Assembly: GCF_000729995.1 (NCBI RefSeq)
Contig: NZ_JNFG01000204.1
Coordinates: 1 to 64,000, forward strand
DNA length: 64,000 nucleotides
Reading direction: 5' to 3'
From: Caballeronia sordidicola
GTDB lineage: Bacteria > Pseudomonadota > Gammaproteobacteria > Burkholderiales > Burkholderiaceae
The number at the start of each line of letters is the position of its first letter. The stretch's first letter is position 1. The notes under the pieces were generated by a model. That model did no database searches, was not told the origin of the DNA, and worked only from the letters and a program-made list of their open reading frames with translations. The position numbers and the translations under genes were made by a program. Positions 40,408-49,264 of this stretch are shown piece after piece.

Positions 40408-41616
40408 ATGTCATCCACAATTTTCCTGAGTCGCGTTGTACTGCGGAACTACAAGAGCATTGCTGCATGCGATGTGGCTTTGGGTCCGTTGACGTTTCTG
40501 GTGGGCGCGAATGGCTCCGGCAAAAGCAACTTCCTGGACGCGCTGCATTTAGTTCGCGATGCGCTGACCGGCTCTCTGGACAACGCAATCAGCGAGCGCG
40601 GCGGACTGAACGAAGTCAGGCGGCGTTCCGCCGGCCATCCAACGCACTTTGGAATTCGACTCGAGTTCACGTTGCGGTCGGGACAGAAAGGCAGGTATGC
40701 GTTTGAAGTGGGGGCATTGACGAATGGGGCTCTTGAAGTACGAAGAGAGGAGTGTGTTCTTGATGTGAATGGCAAGAAGGCTTTCTTCCGTCTTGAGCGA
40801 GGCAAGCTTACCCACACGAGCGAAGCGGCTTTCCCTGCCGTGACTAGTGATCGATTGGCCTTGGTCAGTGCATCCGGTCTGGAGGTATTTCGTCCGGTGC
40901 ACGAAGCATTAGCCTCCATGGGTTTTTATAACCTGAACCCGAAGGTTATTCGTGAGCTGCAAAAACCGCAAGACGGACGCTTGCTCAAGTCGTCCGGCGA
41001 AAACATCGCAAGCGTGATTGGCCATCTGGAGCGAACATCTCCTGCTTCGATGCAGTTGATACAAGAGTATTTCACGGCAGTGGTTCCCTCGGTTCACGGA
41101 GTTGAACGCCTTGCGATCGATCCGATGGAGTCTTTAGCATTTCAGCAAGACATGGGAGGAGGAAAACGGTCGTGGCAATTTCGCGCACACAACATGTCCG
41201 ACGGAACGCTGCGAGCCCTTGGCGTGCTGACGGCGTTGTTCCAGAGGAACGTCGACTACGCGCCATCGCTTATCGGCATTGAAGAGCCGGAAACCGCTTT
41301 ACATCCTGCTGCCGCAGCGGCTCTTCGCGAAGCACTAAAGCGTGCTTCTGGAGAGAGCCAGATCATTGTCACGAGCCATAGCCCGGATCTGCTCGACGAT
41401 TTCGAAATTGCTGAGGATGCCATTCTTGCAGTCGCGTCCACTGCTGGGCAGACGTACATCACCCCTCTCGACGTAGCATCGAGAGAGACCATAAGAGAGC
41501 ACCTTTTCTCTGCGGGCGAATTATTACGCCTCAATCAGCTAAGCCCCGATCCGACCATCGTCGAAAATCAGGCATCGAAACAACGGCAACCTGATCTTTT
41601 CGGCGAAGGCAATTGA
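40408..41616 (+). CDS. AAA family ATPase (OLD/RloA/AbiL-like) of a two-gene defence-type module
   Basis: SMC/OLD-like AAA_21 ATPase, 402 aa. Walker A VGANGSGKSNFLDAL is near residue 31, signature-like MSDGTLRALGVL, Walker B LIGIEEPETALHP near residue 292 and the switch histidine VTSHSPDLLD near 321. It is followed 2 bp later by a DUF4276/TOPRIM-like gene. Such ATPase plus TOPRIM-like pairs occur in OLD/Gabija, RloAB and AbiL-type phage-defence systems. Base composition is visibly less GC-rich than the neighbours, suggesting transfer. A role in defence is inferred. Confidence 0.8.
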   Translation: MSSTIFLSRVVLRNYKSIAACDVALGPLTFLVGANGSGKSNFLDALHLVRDALTGSLDNAISERGGLNEVRRRSAGHPTHFGIRLEFTLRSGQKGRYAFEVGALTNGALEVRREECVLDVNGKKAFFRLERGKLTHTSEAAFPAVTSDRLALVSASGLEVFRPVHEALASMGFYNLNPKVIRELQKPQDGRLLKSSGENIASVIGHLERTSPASMQLIQEYFTAVVPSVHGVERLAIDPMESLAFQQDMGGGKRSWQFRAHNMSDGTLRALGVLTALFQRNVDYAPSLIGIEEPETALHPAAAAALREALKRASGESQIIVTSHSPDLLDDFEIAEDAILAVASTAGQTYITPLDVASRETIREHLFSAGELLRLNQLSPDPTIVENQASKQRQPDLFGEGN

Positions 41617-41618
41617 AC

Positions 41619-42230
41619 ATGATGCGTGTGGTCTCGATCGTCGAAGGGGATGGGGAAGTACAAGCATTACCGATTCTTCTGCGCCGACTAAATGGTTGGC
41701 TCACACCGGAGGCTTTCGCCACCATTGAGCCGCCCATCCGGGTTCATCGGGATAAATTCATTCGACGTGTCGATGAGTTCAATCGAATCCTCTTGCTCGC
41801 GGCAAAAAAGTGCACGGACAACGGCTGGATCCTGATTCTGCTCGATGCCGACGACGATTGCCCCGTTGAGATGGCAGAGGAGATTCGACGGAGAGCACGC
41901 GAGGTCATACCTCACCGATCCATCAGCGTCGTCCTCGCAAATCGGGAATTCGAAGCATGGTTCATGGCTGCAGCGCGCTCGTTAATCGGATGTCGGAACT
42001 TCCACTGGGATTCGCCCGACCCAGCACCGGCTAACAGCGAAACCTTGAGAAACGCCAAGGGATGGCTCGCTGAGCGGATGGGCGGTCAGGGTTATCACGA
42101 AACGCTGGACCAGCCCAAGTTCGCTAGTGCCTTCGACATGGAGTTTGCTCAGATGCAAAGCCGCTCTTTCAGAAAACTGTGTGAGGACTGGAGCGCCTGC
42201 GTTGCACAGGTCGGCCGGTATTCAGGGTAA
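41619..42230 (+). CDS. DUF4276-family (TOPRIM-like) partner protein
   Basis: 203 aa. The N-terminus MMRVVSIVEGDGEVQALPIL carries the acidic EGxGE motif, followed by LILLDADDDCP (DxD-type acids near residue 74) and NREFEAWFMAA near 108. This arrangement of Glu and Asp residues is that of TOPRIM-like nuclease folds and of DUF4276 proteins. The start follows the ATPase stop (TGAACATG), indicating coupling. Likely the nuclease/effector of the module; the nucleic-acid target is unknown. Confidence 0.75.
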   Translation: MMRVVSIVEGDGEVQALPILLRRLNGWLTPEAFATIEPPIRVHRDKFIRRVDEFNRILLLAAKKCTDNGWILILLDADDDCPVEMAEEIRRRAREVIPHRSISVVLANREFEAWFMAAARSLIGCRNFHWDSPDPAPANSETLRNAKGWLAERMGGQGYHETLDQPKFASAFDMEFAQMQSRSFRKLCEDWSACVAQVGRYSG

Positions 42231-42313
42231 AGCGGTGAGGCGCCTTCACACGCATTGGTGTCATCGCGGCGGCGCAAAGGAACGCTTTACACGGGGACGG
42301 TGATATCGCTTCG

Positions 42314-42342
42314 GGCGGAAGTCGCCAGACACAACTTCCGCC
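42314..42342. terminator. Hairpin at a convergent gene junction
   Basis: GGCGGAAGT (42314-42322) / ACTTCCGCC (42334-42342) with an 11-base loop, between the defence-type module and the convergent acyl-CoA synthetase gene. No clear T run on either strand. Confidence 0.4.
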
Positions 42343-42351
42343 AGGCCATAT

Positions 42352-44043
42352 TTATTCCGCGAAATCCTCTTCCCAGTATTCATTCTCCCGGCGCGCATCG
42401 CCGCCTCGCGCTTCTTCAGTTTTCCTTAGCTCCACGCGACGAATCTTGCCCGAGATGGTCTTCGGCAATTCATAAAACTCGATGCGTCGAATGCGCTTGT
42501 ACGCAGCCAGTTTCTGCGCGGCGAACTTGAGGATTTCGCCGGCGGTTTCCTTCGTCGGTTCATAACCCTTGCGCAACGCGACGAACGCCTTCGGCACTGA
42601 TAAACGCAGCGCATCCGGACTCGGAACAATGGCCGCTTCGCCCACCGCCGGATGTTCGATCAGCACGCTTTCCAATTCGAACGGGCTGATGCGGTAATCG
42701 GCTGCCTTGAAGACATCGTCGGAGCGGCCTACGTAGGTGAAGTAACCGTCGTCGTCGATGGATGCTACGTCGCCCGTACGATAGTGGCCGCCGCGCATGG
42801 CATCCTGCGTCTTCGACGGATCGTCCACGTATCCGTCCATCAAACCCAGCGGTTTCGGGTCGAGGATCAGCGCGAGTTCACCTTCCTTCGCGGGGTTATC
42901 GTCGTGATCGAGCAGCGTGATGCGGTAACCGGGGAGTGGCCTGCCCATCGATCCAGGCTTCATCGGTTGGCTCGGCGAATTCGCGATCAGCGCCGTGGTT
43001 TCGGTCTGGCCGAAACCATCGCGTAACGTGAGGTTCCAGGCCTTTTTCACGCGTTCGATAATCTCGGGATTCAACGGTTCGCCCGCGCCCACGACTTCGC
43101 GCAAGTGCACCTCATAGGCCGATAAATCCTCCTGGATCATCATGCGCCAGACGGTCGGCGGCGCGCACAGCGTGGTGATCTGATGCTTGACGAGCGTCTC
43201 CAGCGTGGCCTTTGCGCTGAAGCGCGACGTGTTATGGATGAACACGGTCGCGCCCGCGTTCCACGGGGCGAAGACACAACTCCATGCGTGTTTTGCCCAG
43301 CCGGGCGAGCTGATGTTGAGATGGACATCGCCGGGCTTCAACCCGATCCAGTACATGGTCGATAGATGTCCCACCGGATAACTCTGATGGCTGTGCAGCA
43401 CGAGCTTTGGGCGACTTGTCGTGCCGCTCGTGAAATACAGCAGCAGCGGATCGGTCGCAAGGGTCCTGCCTTCGGGCTCGAACGAGGGGCTTTCGTTAAA
43501 CGCATCGGCGAAGTTTAGCCAGCCTTCGGATAACGAAGCGCTCTGCGGGATAGCTACGGCAATGCGGGTTTTGTCTTTATCGATGGCATCGAACTTCGCC
43601 GTTTCACTCGATGCCACGATCACATGCTTCACTTCACCGCGCGTCATGCGGTCGGCTATGTCCGCCGGCGTCAGCAACATGGTCGCCGGAATGGTGACGG
43701 CGCCGAGTTTCATCGCGGCGAGCATGGTTTCCCAGAGCGCCGGCTGGTTCGGCAGCATCAGCAAGATCCGGTCGCCTCGCTGGACGCCTTGCTGCTTCAA
43801 CCAGTTGGCCAACTGATTCGATCTCGCCGATAACTCCGCGAACGAGAGCTTCGTTTCGTCTCCGTTCTCCTCGACTATCCAGAGCGCCGGTGCAAGATTG
43901 CTGCGTGCGTATTCATCGAACCAGTCGAGCGCCCAGTTGAACTCCATCAGTTCGGGCCACGCGAAGTCTCTGTACGCGGTGTCGTAGTCGTCGCGATGAC
44001 GTAGCAGGAAATCTCTTGCCTGCAGGAATGCTTGCGATGCCAT
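42352..44043 (-). CDS. Acyl-CoA synthetase (AMP-binding), medium-chain type
   Basis: ANL-superfamily enzyme, 563 aa. The P-loop reads YFTSGTTSRPKLVLHSH, with Ser instead of Gly after the second Thr, as is common in medium-chain (ACSM-like) and acetyl-CoA synthetase branches. GFGQTETTALI, the RTGDVASIDDDGYF motif and the catalytic lysine in KTISGKIRRVEL follow. An acidic tail (ENEYWEEDFAE) ends the protein. It lies 123 bp downstream of a ThDP-dependent enzyme gene on the same strand, probably one operon; the combined pathway is not evident. Confidence 0.88.
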   Translation of the reverse strand: MASQAFLQARDFLLRHRDDYDTAYRDFAWPELMEFNWALDWFDEYARSNLAPALWIVEENGDETKLSFAELSARSNQLANWLKQQGVQRGDRILLMLPNQPALWETMLAAMKLGAVTIPATMLLTPADIADRMTRGEVKHVIVASSETAKFDAIDKDKTRIAVAIPQSASLSEGWLNFADAFNESPSFEPEGRTLATDPLLLYFTSGTTSRPKLVLHSHQSYPVGHLSTMYWIGLKPGDVHLNISSPGWAKHAWSCVFAPWNAGATVFIHNTSRFSAKATLETLVKHQITTLCAPPTVWRMMIQEDLSAYEVHLREVVGAGEPLNPEIIERVKKAWNLTLRDGFGQTETTALIANSPSQPMKPGSMGRPLPGYRITLLDHDDNPAKEGELALILDPKPLGLMDGYVDDPSKTQDAMRGGHYRTGDVASIDDDGYFTYVGRSDDVFKAADYRISPFELESVLIEHPAVGEAAIVPSPDALRLSVPKAFVALRKGYEPTKETAGEILKFAAQKLAAYKRIRRIEFYELPKTISGKIRRVELRKTEEARGGDARRENEYWEEDFAE

Positions 44044-44166
44044 GGTCTTGCGTCTCCTGGGTTTTGTTCGCTTATGCGTGAGCCTTGATCTGGCTTTTGC
44101 TCGCGGGTCTTTGTAAAACCCGCTTGTGCACGAATGTCTGTGGCCGCCACGGTGCGTGGCCGGCGT

Positions 44167-45873
44167 TCACTTCTGCCGCAACTTCTCCCCTTGCTGCCTC
44201 ACCTGATCCAACGTTGCCGCCGGGGTGCTCGCATCTTGCGGAATCCTTATTTCTATCACCGATGGCAATCCCGTTTTCACCGCGCGCTCGAATGCGGGCA
44301 TGAATTGCGCGGTCGATTCCACGAGTTCGCCGTGCGCTCCAAATGCGCGCGCGTAGGCCGCGAAGTCGGGGTTCGTCAGCGCGGTGCCATGTACACGGTT
44401 TGGATAGTGGCGCTCTTGATGCATACGGATCGTGCCGTATTGCTGGTTGTTCACCACCACGAAAATCACCGCGAGCTGGTACTGCATTGCCGTGGCCAGC
44501 TCCTGGCTCGACATCATGAAGCATCCATCGCCTGCAAATGCCACCACGACCCGGTCCGGATACAGCGACTTCGCCGCGATCGCTGCGGGTACGCCGTAAC
44601 CCATCGCGCCGCTTGTCGGCGCAACCTGCGACCGGAAATGCCGATATGCATAGTGCCGATGCAACCAGGTCGCATAATTCCCGGCACCATTCGTCACGAT
44701 GGCATCGGCGGGAAGATGTTCGCTGAGTTGCTCCATGATTTCGCCGAGCTGGACATCGCCGAGCATGGGACGCGGTTTGCGCCACGCGAGATACGCTTCA
44801 TGGGCTGCTTCAATAGCCCCGCTCCATGTAATGGCTACGGGTGGCTTGAGTGCTACCAACGCCGACACCATCTCCGGCATGCCGGAAACAATCGGCAGAT
44901 CCGCCGAATACACGCGCCCTAGTTCTTCCGCGCCTTGGTGCACGTGGATCAGCGTTTGTTTCGTCTTGGGGATATCGAGCAACGTGTAACCGCCGGTTGT
45001 CGACTCACCCATGCGGGGGCCGAGGATCAGCAGCAAGTCGGCTTCGCGAATGCGTGCGGCGAGGGCGGGATTGATCCCGAGGCCGACATCGCCGGCGTAG
45101 TTCGGATGGTTGTTGTCCAGCGTGTCCTGAAAGCGGAATGCGCAGCCGACCGGCAACTGCCATGCTTCCACGAAGCGCGCGAAATCTGCCGTGGCTTCCG
45201 GCGTCCAGCCGCTGCCTCCAGCAATCACAAACGGTTTCTTCGATGCGGCGAGCATCTCGGTCAACCGGGCAATCTGCGCGGGCGCTGGCGATGCTGCCAC
45301 ACGCTGATAGCGCGGCGCGCCCGGCACGGCTTCGCATGCGTCGCTCAGCACGTCTTCCGGCAAGGCGAGCACGACCGGTCCCGGCCGGCCAGAGGTTGCA
45401 ATGTGGAATGCGTGGCTCAGATATTCGGGGATGCGTCGCGGATCGTCGATTTGGGCGACCCACTTTGCCATTTGCCCGAACATGCGGCGATAGTCGATTT
45501 CCTGAAATGCCTCGCGGTCCATGTGTTCGCGTGCGCACTGGCCGATGAGCAGGATCATCGGCGTGGAATCCTGGAATGCCGTATGGACGCCAATCGATGC
45601 GTGGGTCGCGCCCGGGCCGCGCGTAACAAGCGCCACACCGGGGCGGCCGGTCAGTTTGCCTACCGCTTCGGCCATGTTTGCCGCGGCGGCTTCGTGGCGG
45701 CACACGATGGTCTGGATGCGGCTGGTTTCATCGTGGAGGGAATCCAGGATGGCGAGGAAGCTTTCGCCGGGTACGCAGAAGACGCGTTCGACGCCGTGAG
45801 TGAGGAGTGCATCGACGACCAGGCGTGCGCCCGTGGTCGAAAGGGTGTTGGAGGACGGGACAGCAGATGTCAT
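44167..45873 (-). CDS. Thiamine-diphosphate-dependent enzyme (acetolactate synthase-like)
   Basis: 568 aa, the three-domain layout of the ALS/benzoylformate decarboxylase family. The catalytic glutamate lies in VFCVPGESFLAILDSL (N-terminal Pyr domain); the central domain has PFVIAGGSGWTPEA; and the ThDP/Mg motif is GDGCFMMSSQELATAMQY...VVVNNQQYGTI. No regulatory-subunit gene or FAD-specific sequence was recognised. Could be a decarboxylase or carboligase of 2-oxo acids rather than biosynthetic IlvB. Upstream of, and probably cotranscribed with, the acyl-CoA synthetase. Confidence 0.85.
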   Translation of the reverse strand: MTSAVPSSNTLSTTGARLVVDALLTHGVERVFCVPGESFLAILDSLHDETSRIQTIVCRHEAAAANMAEAVGKLTGRPGVALVTRGPGATHASIGVHTAFQDSTPMILLIGQCAREHMDREAFQEIDYRRMFGQMAKWVAQIDDPRRIPEYLSHAFHIATSGRPGPVVLALPEDVLSDACEAVPGAPRYQRVAASPAPAQIARLTEMLAASKKPFVIAGGSGWTPEATADFARFVEAWQLPVGCAFRFQDTLDNNHPNYAGDVGLGINPALAARIREADLLLILGPRMGESTTGGYTLLDIPKTKQTLIHVHQGAEELGRVYSADLPIVSGMPEMVSALVALKPPVAITWSGAIEAAHEAYLAWRKPRPMLGDVQLGEIMEQLSEHLPADAIVTNGAGNYATWLHRHYAYRHFRSQVAPTSGAMGYGVPAAIAAKSLYPDRVVVAFAGDGCFMMSSQELATAMQYQLAVIFVVVNNQQYGTIRMHQERHYPNRVHGTALTNPDFAAYARAFGAHGELVESTAQFMPAFERAVKTGLPSVIEIRIPQDASTPAATLDQVRQQGEKLRQK

Positions 45874-46342
45874 GCGATGAAATCTCCCAGAAGGTTTCGC
45901 GCTAGCCGCAACGGGCAGGGGATTTCATAGCTTACGCTTGGGCGGGGAGATGGCGCTAGGGAGGGGTTTTGCTGGTTCTGATTGGTCTACTGGTTTTTTG
46001 AGGGATGTCGACGGGCCGGTGCCGATTATTGGCGATTGTTTTCGCGCGTAGCGCGGCGTGTCCGTGGGTTTGTTTCCGTCACTGGCAGTGAGGCGAGAAA
46101 AACCCATTGCCCCACCTTTTTTCTATCCCGCCTGAGGTCGATGGGATTTGAACGATTACGCAGTTGCGCACCCGCCGCCGCATTCGTGGCGCAAAAAACG
46201 ATTCGTCAAATCCAGGCGCCCTCGTCCGCACCGTCGTTCGAATTCCTAGTCATTCAATTTTCAACTTGAGACTCGTCCAATTGACTCTTAATCGCTGTTC
46301 TCGATAAAACCATCTTGAACGGTCAAAAAAGGAATCGAGACG
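45874..46342. other. Intergenic region with possible dispersed repeat
   Basis: About 470 bp. The left half (about 45925-46110) reads on the minus strand as a basic 60-codon frame with SDGNKPTDTPRYARKQSPI, a phrase I believe recurs in non-coding repeats of Burkholderia-group genomes, so it is treated as a dispersed repeat. It contains the small dyad CACTGGCAGTG at 46080-46090. The right half holds a promoter candidate at 46281-46309. Confidence 0.4.
46281..46309 (+). promoter_or_regulatory. Candidate promoter of the PAAR/effector operon
   Basis: TTGACT (46281-46286) and ATAAAA (46304-46309), 17-bp spacer, 34 bp before the PAAR gene start. Confidence 0.45.
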
Positions 46343-46867
46343 ATGAGACGATACAACATCAAGTTGCACGACAAAACGACGAGTGGCGCGTTCGTCACCG
46401 AGGGTGAGCCAACAGCGACACATCACGGAACTCCTCTGGCGTTTATCGGCGCTGCAATTTATTGCCCGACGTGCAAATCGGCGGGAGTTATCGTCGCGTC
46501 GGGGCCGCGTTTGTCGGTGTCATTCAGAGGCAAACAGGCAGCTTTGGAAAACGATCTTGGCATGTGCAAGTGTCGCCCCGCGCCCCGATTGATCGCATCT
46601 CAATCGACCATGTCCCAAAGCCTTGATGAGAAAACGCTCGCTGCGCAGGGATATACGGCAATGGGCGTTCCGTTCTTGCGCCACCACGACGAACAAATTA
46701 CGTTGCGCGACCGTAGCACGCGGCGAGTGTTGGCGAATGTCCAGTATCGATTGAAAGACAGTTCCAGCGTGATCGCAAGCGGGAGGACAGATGTGAACGG
46801 ACGGACTGAACGAATCGCGACGGATATATCGCAACACCTCACCATCGAAATTGTTCCCTCACATTAA
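46343..46867 (+). CDS. PAAR-domain protein, type VI secretion spike tip
   Basis: 174 aa. Residues 18-95 follow the PAAR pattern of beta strands with glycine and HG turns: GEPTATHHGTPLAFIGAAIYCPTCKS split by a GVIVASGP strand and ending NDLGMCKC with nearby cysteine/histidine ligands for the tip zinc. The C-terminal 70 residues (from about 100) resemble a transthyretin-like extension (ITLRDRSTRRVLANVQYRL, GRTDVNGRTERI). PAAR proteins sharpen VgrG spikes and carry cargo. The protease gene that follows is the likely cargo. Start after AGGAATCGAGACG. Confidence 0.82.
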   Translation: MRRYNIKLHDKTTSGAFVTEGEPTATHHGTPLAFIGAAIYCPTCKSAGVIVASGPRLSVSFRGKQAALENDLGMCKCRPAPRLIASQSTMSQSLDEKTLAAQGYTAMGVPFLRHHDEQITLRDRSTRRVLANVQYRLKDSSSVIASGRTDVNGRTERIATDISQHLTIEIVPSH

Positions 46868-46895
46868 TCCGAAAATTCGACATTGAGAGATGCAC

Positions 46896-47564
46896 ATGCC
46901 AGAAGAAAATTGGGTCGAAGTAGGAACGGCAACGACGAACCGCATTCCCGATTCGAACGTCGACATTTTTCTTGACCTCGACGCACCGCCCATCTGCCCG
47001 AACATGACGGACGTTGAGTTTCGAAAGAGCGTGCTCGTGTTGACAAAAAAGGCGGTCTTGCTAGTCGAAAAAAGAATAATGGAGGTAGGTGGTTGGGACG
47101 CCAGGGCGCAAGAGCGAGTCTACGATCACTTCGGCACGAAGGACGAATCGGTGCGTCAGCGTCTGATCACTTGCCTTCCTCGATTGCGCAAAGTCCTGGA
47201 CGATCTGGGGCCAAGGAATTTCGTGCGTGTGAGCGAAGATTTGATTAGGCATCTTGGCTGCACGCCAAGCAACAAGAACGTTAACGATGAGCTTGCGAGC
47301 GTCTGCGGCCCTAACACGGCAACGCATACGATCTGCATTGCGCCGAAATTCTGCACCACGCGTGAATACGATATGTACGGTGACTCGCAGCTTGCAACGA
47401 TCGTGCATGAGGCGTCGCACTTTCACGACACGTTCTCCAGTGAAGACATTATTTACACGATGACCAGCTATCAAAAGATATGGGCAAAAGAGCATTCAGA
47501 CCGGGCCATCAATAACGCTGACAACATTGCGGGGTACATAGTTTATGGTGAAGATATCAAGTAA
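46896..47564 (+). CDS. M35-like (aspzincin) metallopeptidase, candidate T6SS effector
   Basis: 222 aa, no signal peptide. The zinc motif HEASH is near residues 171-175 and is followed after about 30 residues by NNADNIAGYIVYG, which fits the third ligand aspartate of aspzincins (HExxH plus an Asp in an NAD-Y/G motif; family M35/PF14521). CGPNTATHTICIAPKFCTT precedes it, as in the lysine-specific endopeptidase-like family. It lies 28 bp after the PAAR gene, so delivery by a type VI system is the best reading. The ATG at 46896 has GAGAGA upstream; 46890 is an alternative. Confidence 0.78.
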   Translation: MPEENWVEVGTATTNRIPDSNVDIFLDLDAPPICPNMTDVEFRKSVLVLTKKAVLLVEKRIMEVGGWDARAQERVYDHFGTKDESVRQRLITCLPRLRKVLDDLGPRNFVRVSEDLIRHLGCTPSNKNVNDELASVCGPNTATHTICIAPKFCTTREYDMYGDSQLATIVHEASHFHDTFSSEDIIYTMTSYQKIWAKEHSDRAINNADNIAGYIVYGEDIK

Positions 47565-48033
47565 GGCACTCGTGGCGCTCGTCTTGGGCACGTCGATACT
47601 TCCCGCGATTGCTTGTACCGGCCCACAAAATCAGCGCACGGAACAATTTACCGTTCACTTTGAACGAAACTCTTCGACGTTACGGTCGGATTCGATACTT
47701 CGCTTAGCAAACTGGTCTGCTGAGATGAAAATCAAGTATCCGATTCGTCTGTGGCTTAGTGTCGTGGGGATGGCTGCGCCGGATGAAAAGAATGCCAACA
47801 GCGTGGCCGAACAACGAGCTGCCAACGTTAAGGACATGGCCGATCTATTTGGTATGGGCACAACCGCCTCGGAGGTCAAAAGCTACGTCAACTCGCGTCA
47901 TGAGGCGGATATGAGCGGCGACCACGGGGCAGTAGTTCTAATCGACATGAATCCCGGTTGTCCGAATGACTGCTGCGACGGCATCACTGCACCTAATGGT
48001 GAGACATCAGGTCTACCCCAAATGACACGTTAG
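47545..48033 (+). CDS. Exported OmpA-like small protein, candidate immunity protein 1
   Basis: 162 aa with an N-terminal signal sequence (MVKISSKALVALVLGTSILPAIAC; the cysteine could be a lipoprotein site but the lipobox is imperfect). The mature part has an OmpA-C-like pattern: FTVHFERNSSTLRSDSILRL and SVAEQRAANVKDMADLFGMG. The C-terminus is cysteine-rich (NPGCPNDCCDG). It overlaps the protease gene by 20 bp, and an exported partner directly after an effector suggests periplasmic immunity. Weakly similar to the next gene. Confidence 0.65.
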   Translation: MVKISSKALVALVLGTSILPAIACTGPQNQRTEQFTVHFERNSSTLRSDSILRLANWSAEMKIKYPIRLWLSVVGMAAPDEKNANSVAEQRAANVKDMADLFGMGTTASEVKSYVNSRHEADMSGDHGAVVLIDMNPGCPNDCCDGITAPNGETSGLPQMTR

Positions 48034-48112
48034 CGATTATGCAAGCTTGTATCCGAACCGGCGGACGCACGAATCCTCGCGCCATTGTGCGACTGGCGGG
48101 TATGTGCTTTTA

Positions 48113-48559
48113 ATGCGGAGAGCCTCGCGTGGTATGTGCTACGCGCTGACTAGCGCAGTGCTGTGCTACACGTCGAGTTATGCCGTGGCGTGCAGCTTAG
48201 GTTTGCAGATGTCAGCAAAGATGCCCAGGAACTCTGCCGAAATGACGAATGCGGATCGCATACGTTTGGCAAACCTAACTATTAACGTACGCACCCTGCC
48301 AATGCGCAGCGATGCAATCATCTATGGCTATGCCTTCGCGGGAGAGCATGCCCCCGCCTCGCTAGCAAGCCAAAGGGCGCAGACCGTTGCGCAATTTCTT
48401 ACTCAAATGGGCGTCGCTGCAGACCTGATACACGTTGAGAGCAGCATAGTTGCGTCGAATAGCAAACGCGACCCATCCGAACAGGTCGACATACAATTTG
48501 CGCCGATTTGTCCAACTGGCGGATGCGGCTTTCTTTGCAACACTCCGACTCTGAAATGA
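48113..48559 (+). CDS. Exported OmpA-like small protein, candidate immunity protein 2
   Basis: 148 aa. The signal sequence MRRASRGMCYALTSAVLCY...AVAC is followed by a region similar in layout to the preceding protein: IRLAN near the same place, HAPASLASQRAQTVAQFL, QMGVAADLIHVES, and a C-terminal cysteine group PICPTGGCGFLC. It looks like a diverged tandem copy. The chosen ATG is at 48113; the frame is open to 48047. It overlaps the next gene by 4 bp. Confidence 0.6.
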   Translation: MRRASRGMCYALTSAVLCYTSSYAVACSLGLQMSAKMPRNSAEMTNADRIRLANLTINVRTLPMRSDAIIYGYAFAGEHAPASLASQRAQTVAQFLTQMGVAADLIHVESSIVASNSKRDPSEQVDIQFAPICPTGGCGFLCNTPTLK

Positions 48560-49227
48560 AAAACAAAACCCCTCGCCGTTCGTGCGGCCATGTTTTCCAT
48601 ACTGACCCGGCTATGTTCGTGCTGGTGACATATAAGCCAAAACCGGGTGTACCGAACTACGTGCAGGTACTCTGTTACCCGACCCCACCAGGAGACGCGA
48701 TGCTTACTTTCCTGTCGCCTTTCGATGCGTGGATCGAAGCCATCTATTCATCAAAGCCAGGAAAGTTGTATCGCGTCATCGACGCGACCACATTCGATCC
48801 TAGTGAGTTGATAGCGAACTCCAGCGACCAACTAAATGCCGGTCTTCACATGGGGTGGGCTGCTTGCGACGGCAAGTTGCTTGCGAAAAAGAATGGCGAG
48901 TTAGTTGGTTATATGATGCTGCAAACCCTCAAAGTCGCGCCTTTCGACGCGGAAGATATCGTGTTCACTCTTAGCGCAGAAAATCGGAAGAGTGTCGATC
49001 TCTTTCACGAGAAGGCAGGGTTGTTCGCCTACGCGGAAACGCTTGAATCAAGCATGAAATGGGACGACCAACGTCTCGACCAGGAAGTGTCATTAGCCAT
49101 GCAAAACGTGCCCGCAACGTGCGAAGCTTCTGCCCCTGACATTAACCAAATCGCTGTCTATGACCTGGAAGGAAAGCAATGGCACTTTGTGGCGCTGGCT
49201 GACCTGATTGATAAAACCCCGGCTTGA
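48556..49227 (+). CDS. Conserved-looking cytosolic protein of unknown function in the effector locus
   Basis: 223 aa, no signal peptide, coupled to the previous gene by ATGA overlap. Contains MFVLVTYKPKPGVPNYVQVL, a segment LIANSSDQLNAGLHMGWAAC and an acidic C-terminal half. I recognise no family. Its tight coupling to the candidate immunity genes suggests it belongs to the same locus, as a further immunity, adaptor or regulatory protein. Confidence 0.55.
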   Translation: MKNKTPRRSCGHVFHTDPAMFVLVTYKPKPGVPNYVQVLCYPTPPGDAMLTFLSPFDAWIEAIYSSKPGKLYRVIDATTFDPSELIANSSDQLNAGLHMGWAACDGKLLAKKNGELVGYMMLQTLKVAPFDAEDIVFTLSAENRKSVDLFHEKAGLFAYAETLESSMKWDDQRLDQEVSLAMQNVPATCEASAPDINQIAVYDLEGKQWHFVALADLIDKTPA

Positions 49228-49264
49228 CCAACGAAATAAGCCCCGTTGCTACCGGAAGGACCGA

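Noticed and set aside
46139-46160. tRNA-like string GGGATTTGAACGATT
   Set aside because: It resembles a T-arm in reverse, but no acceptor stem, anticodon arm or D-arm could be built around it.
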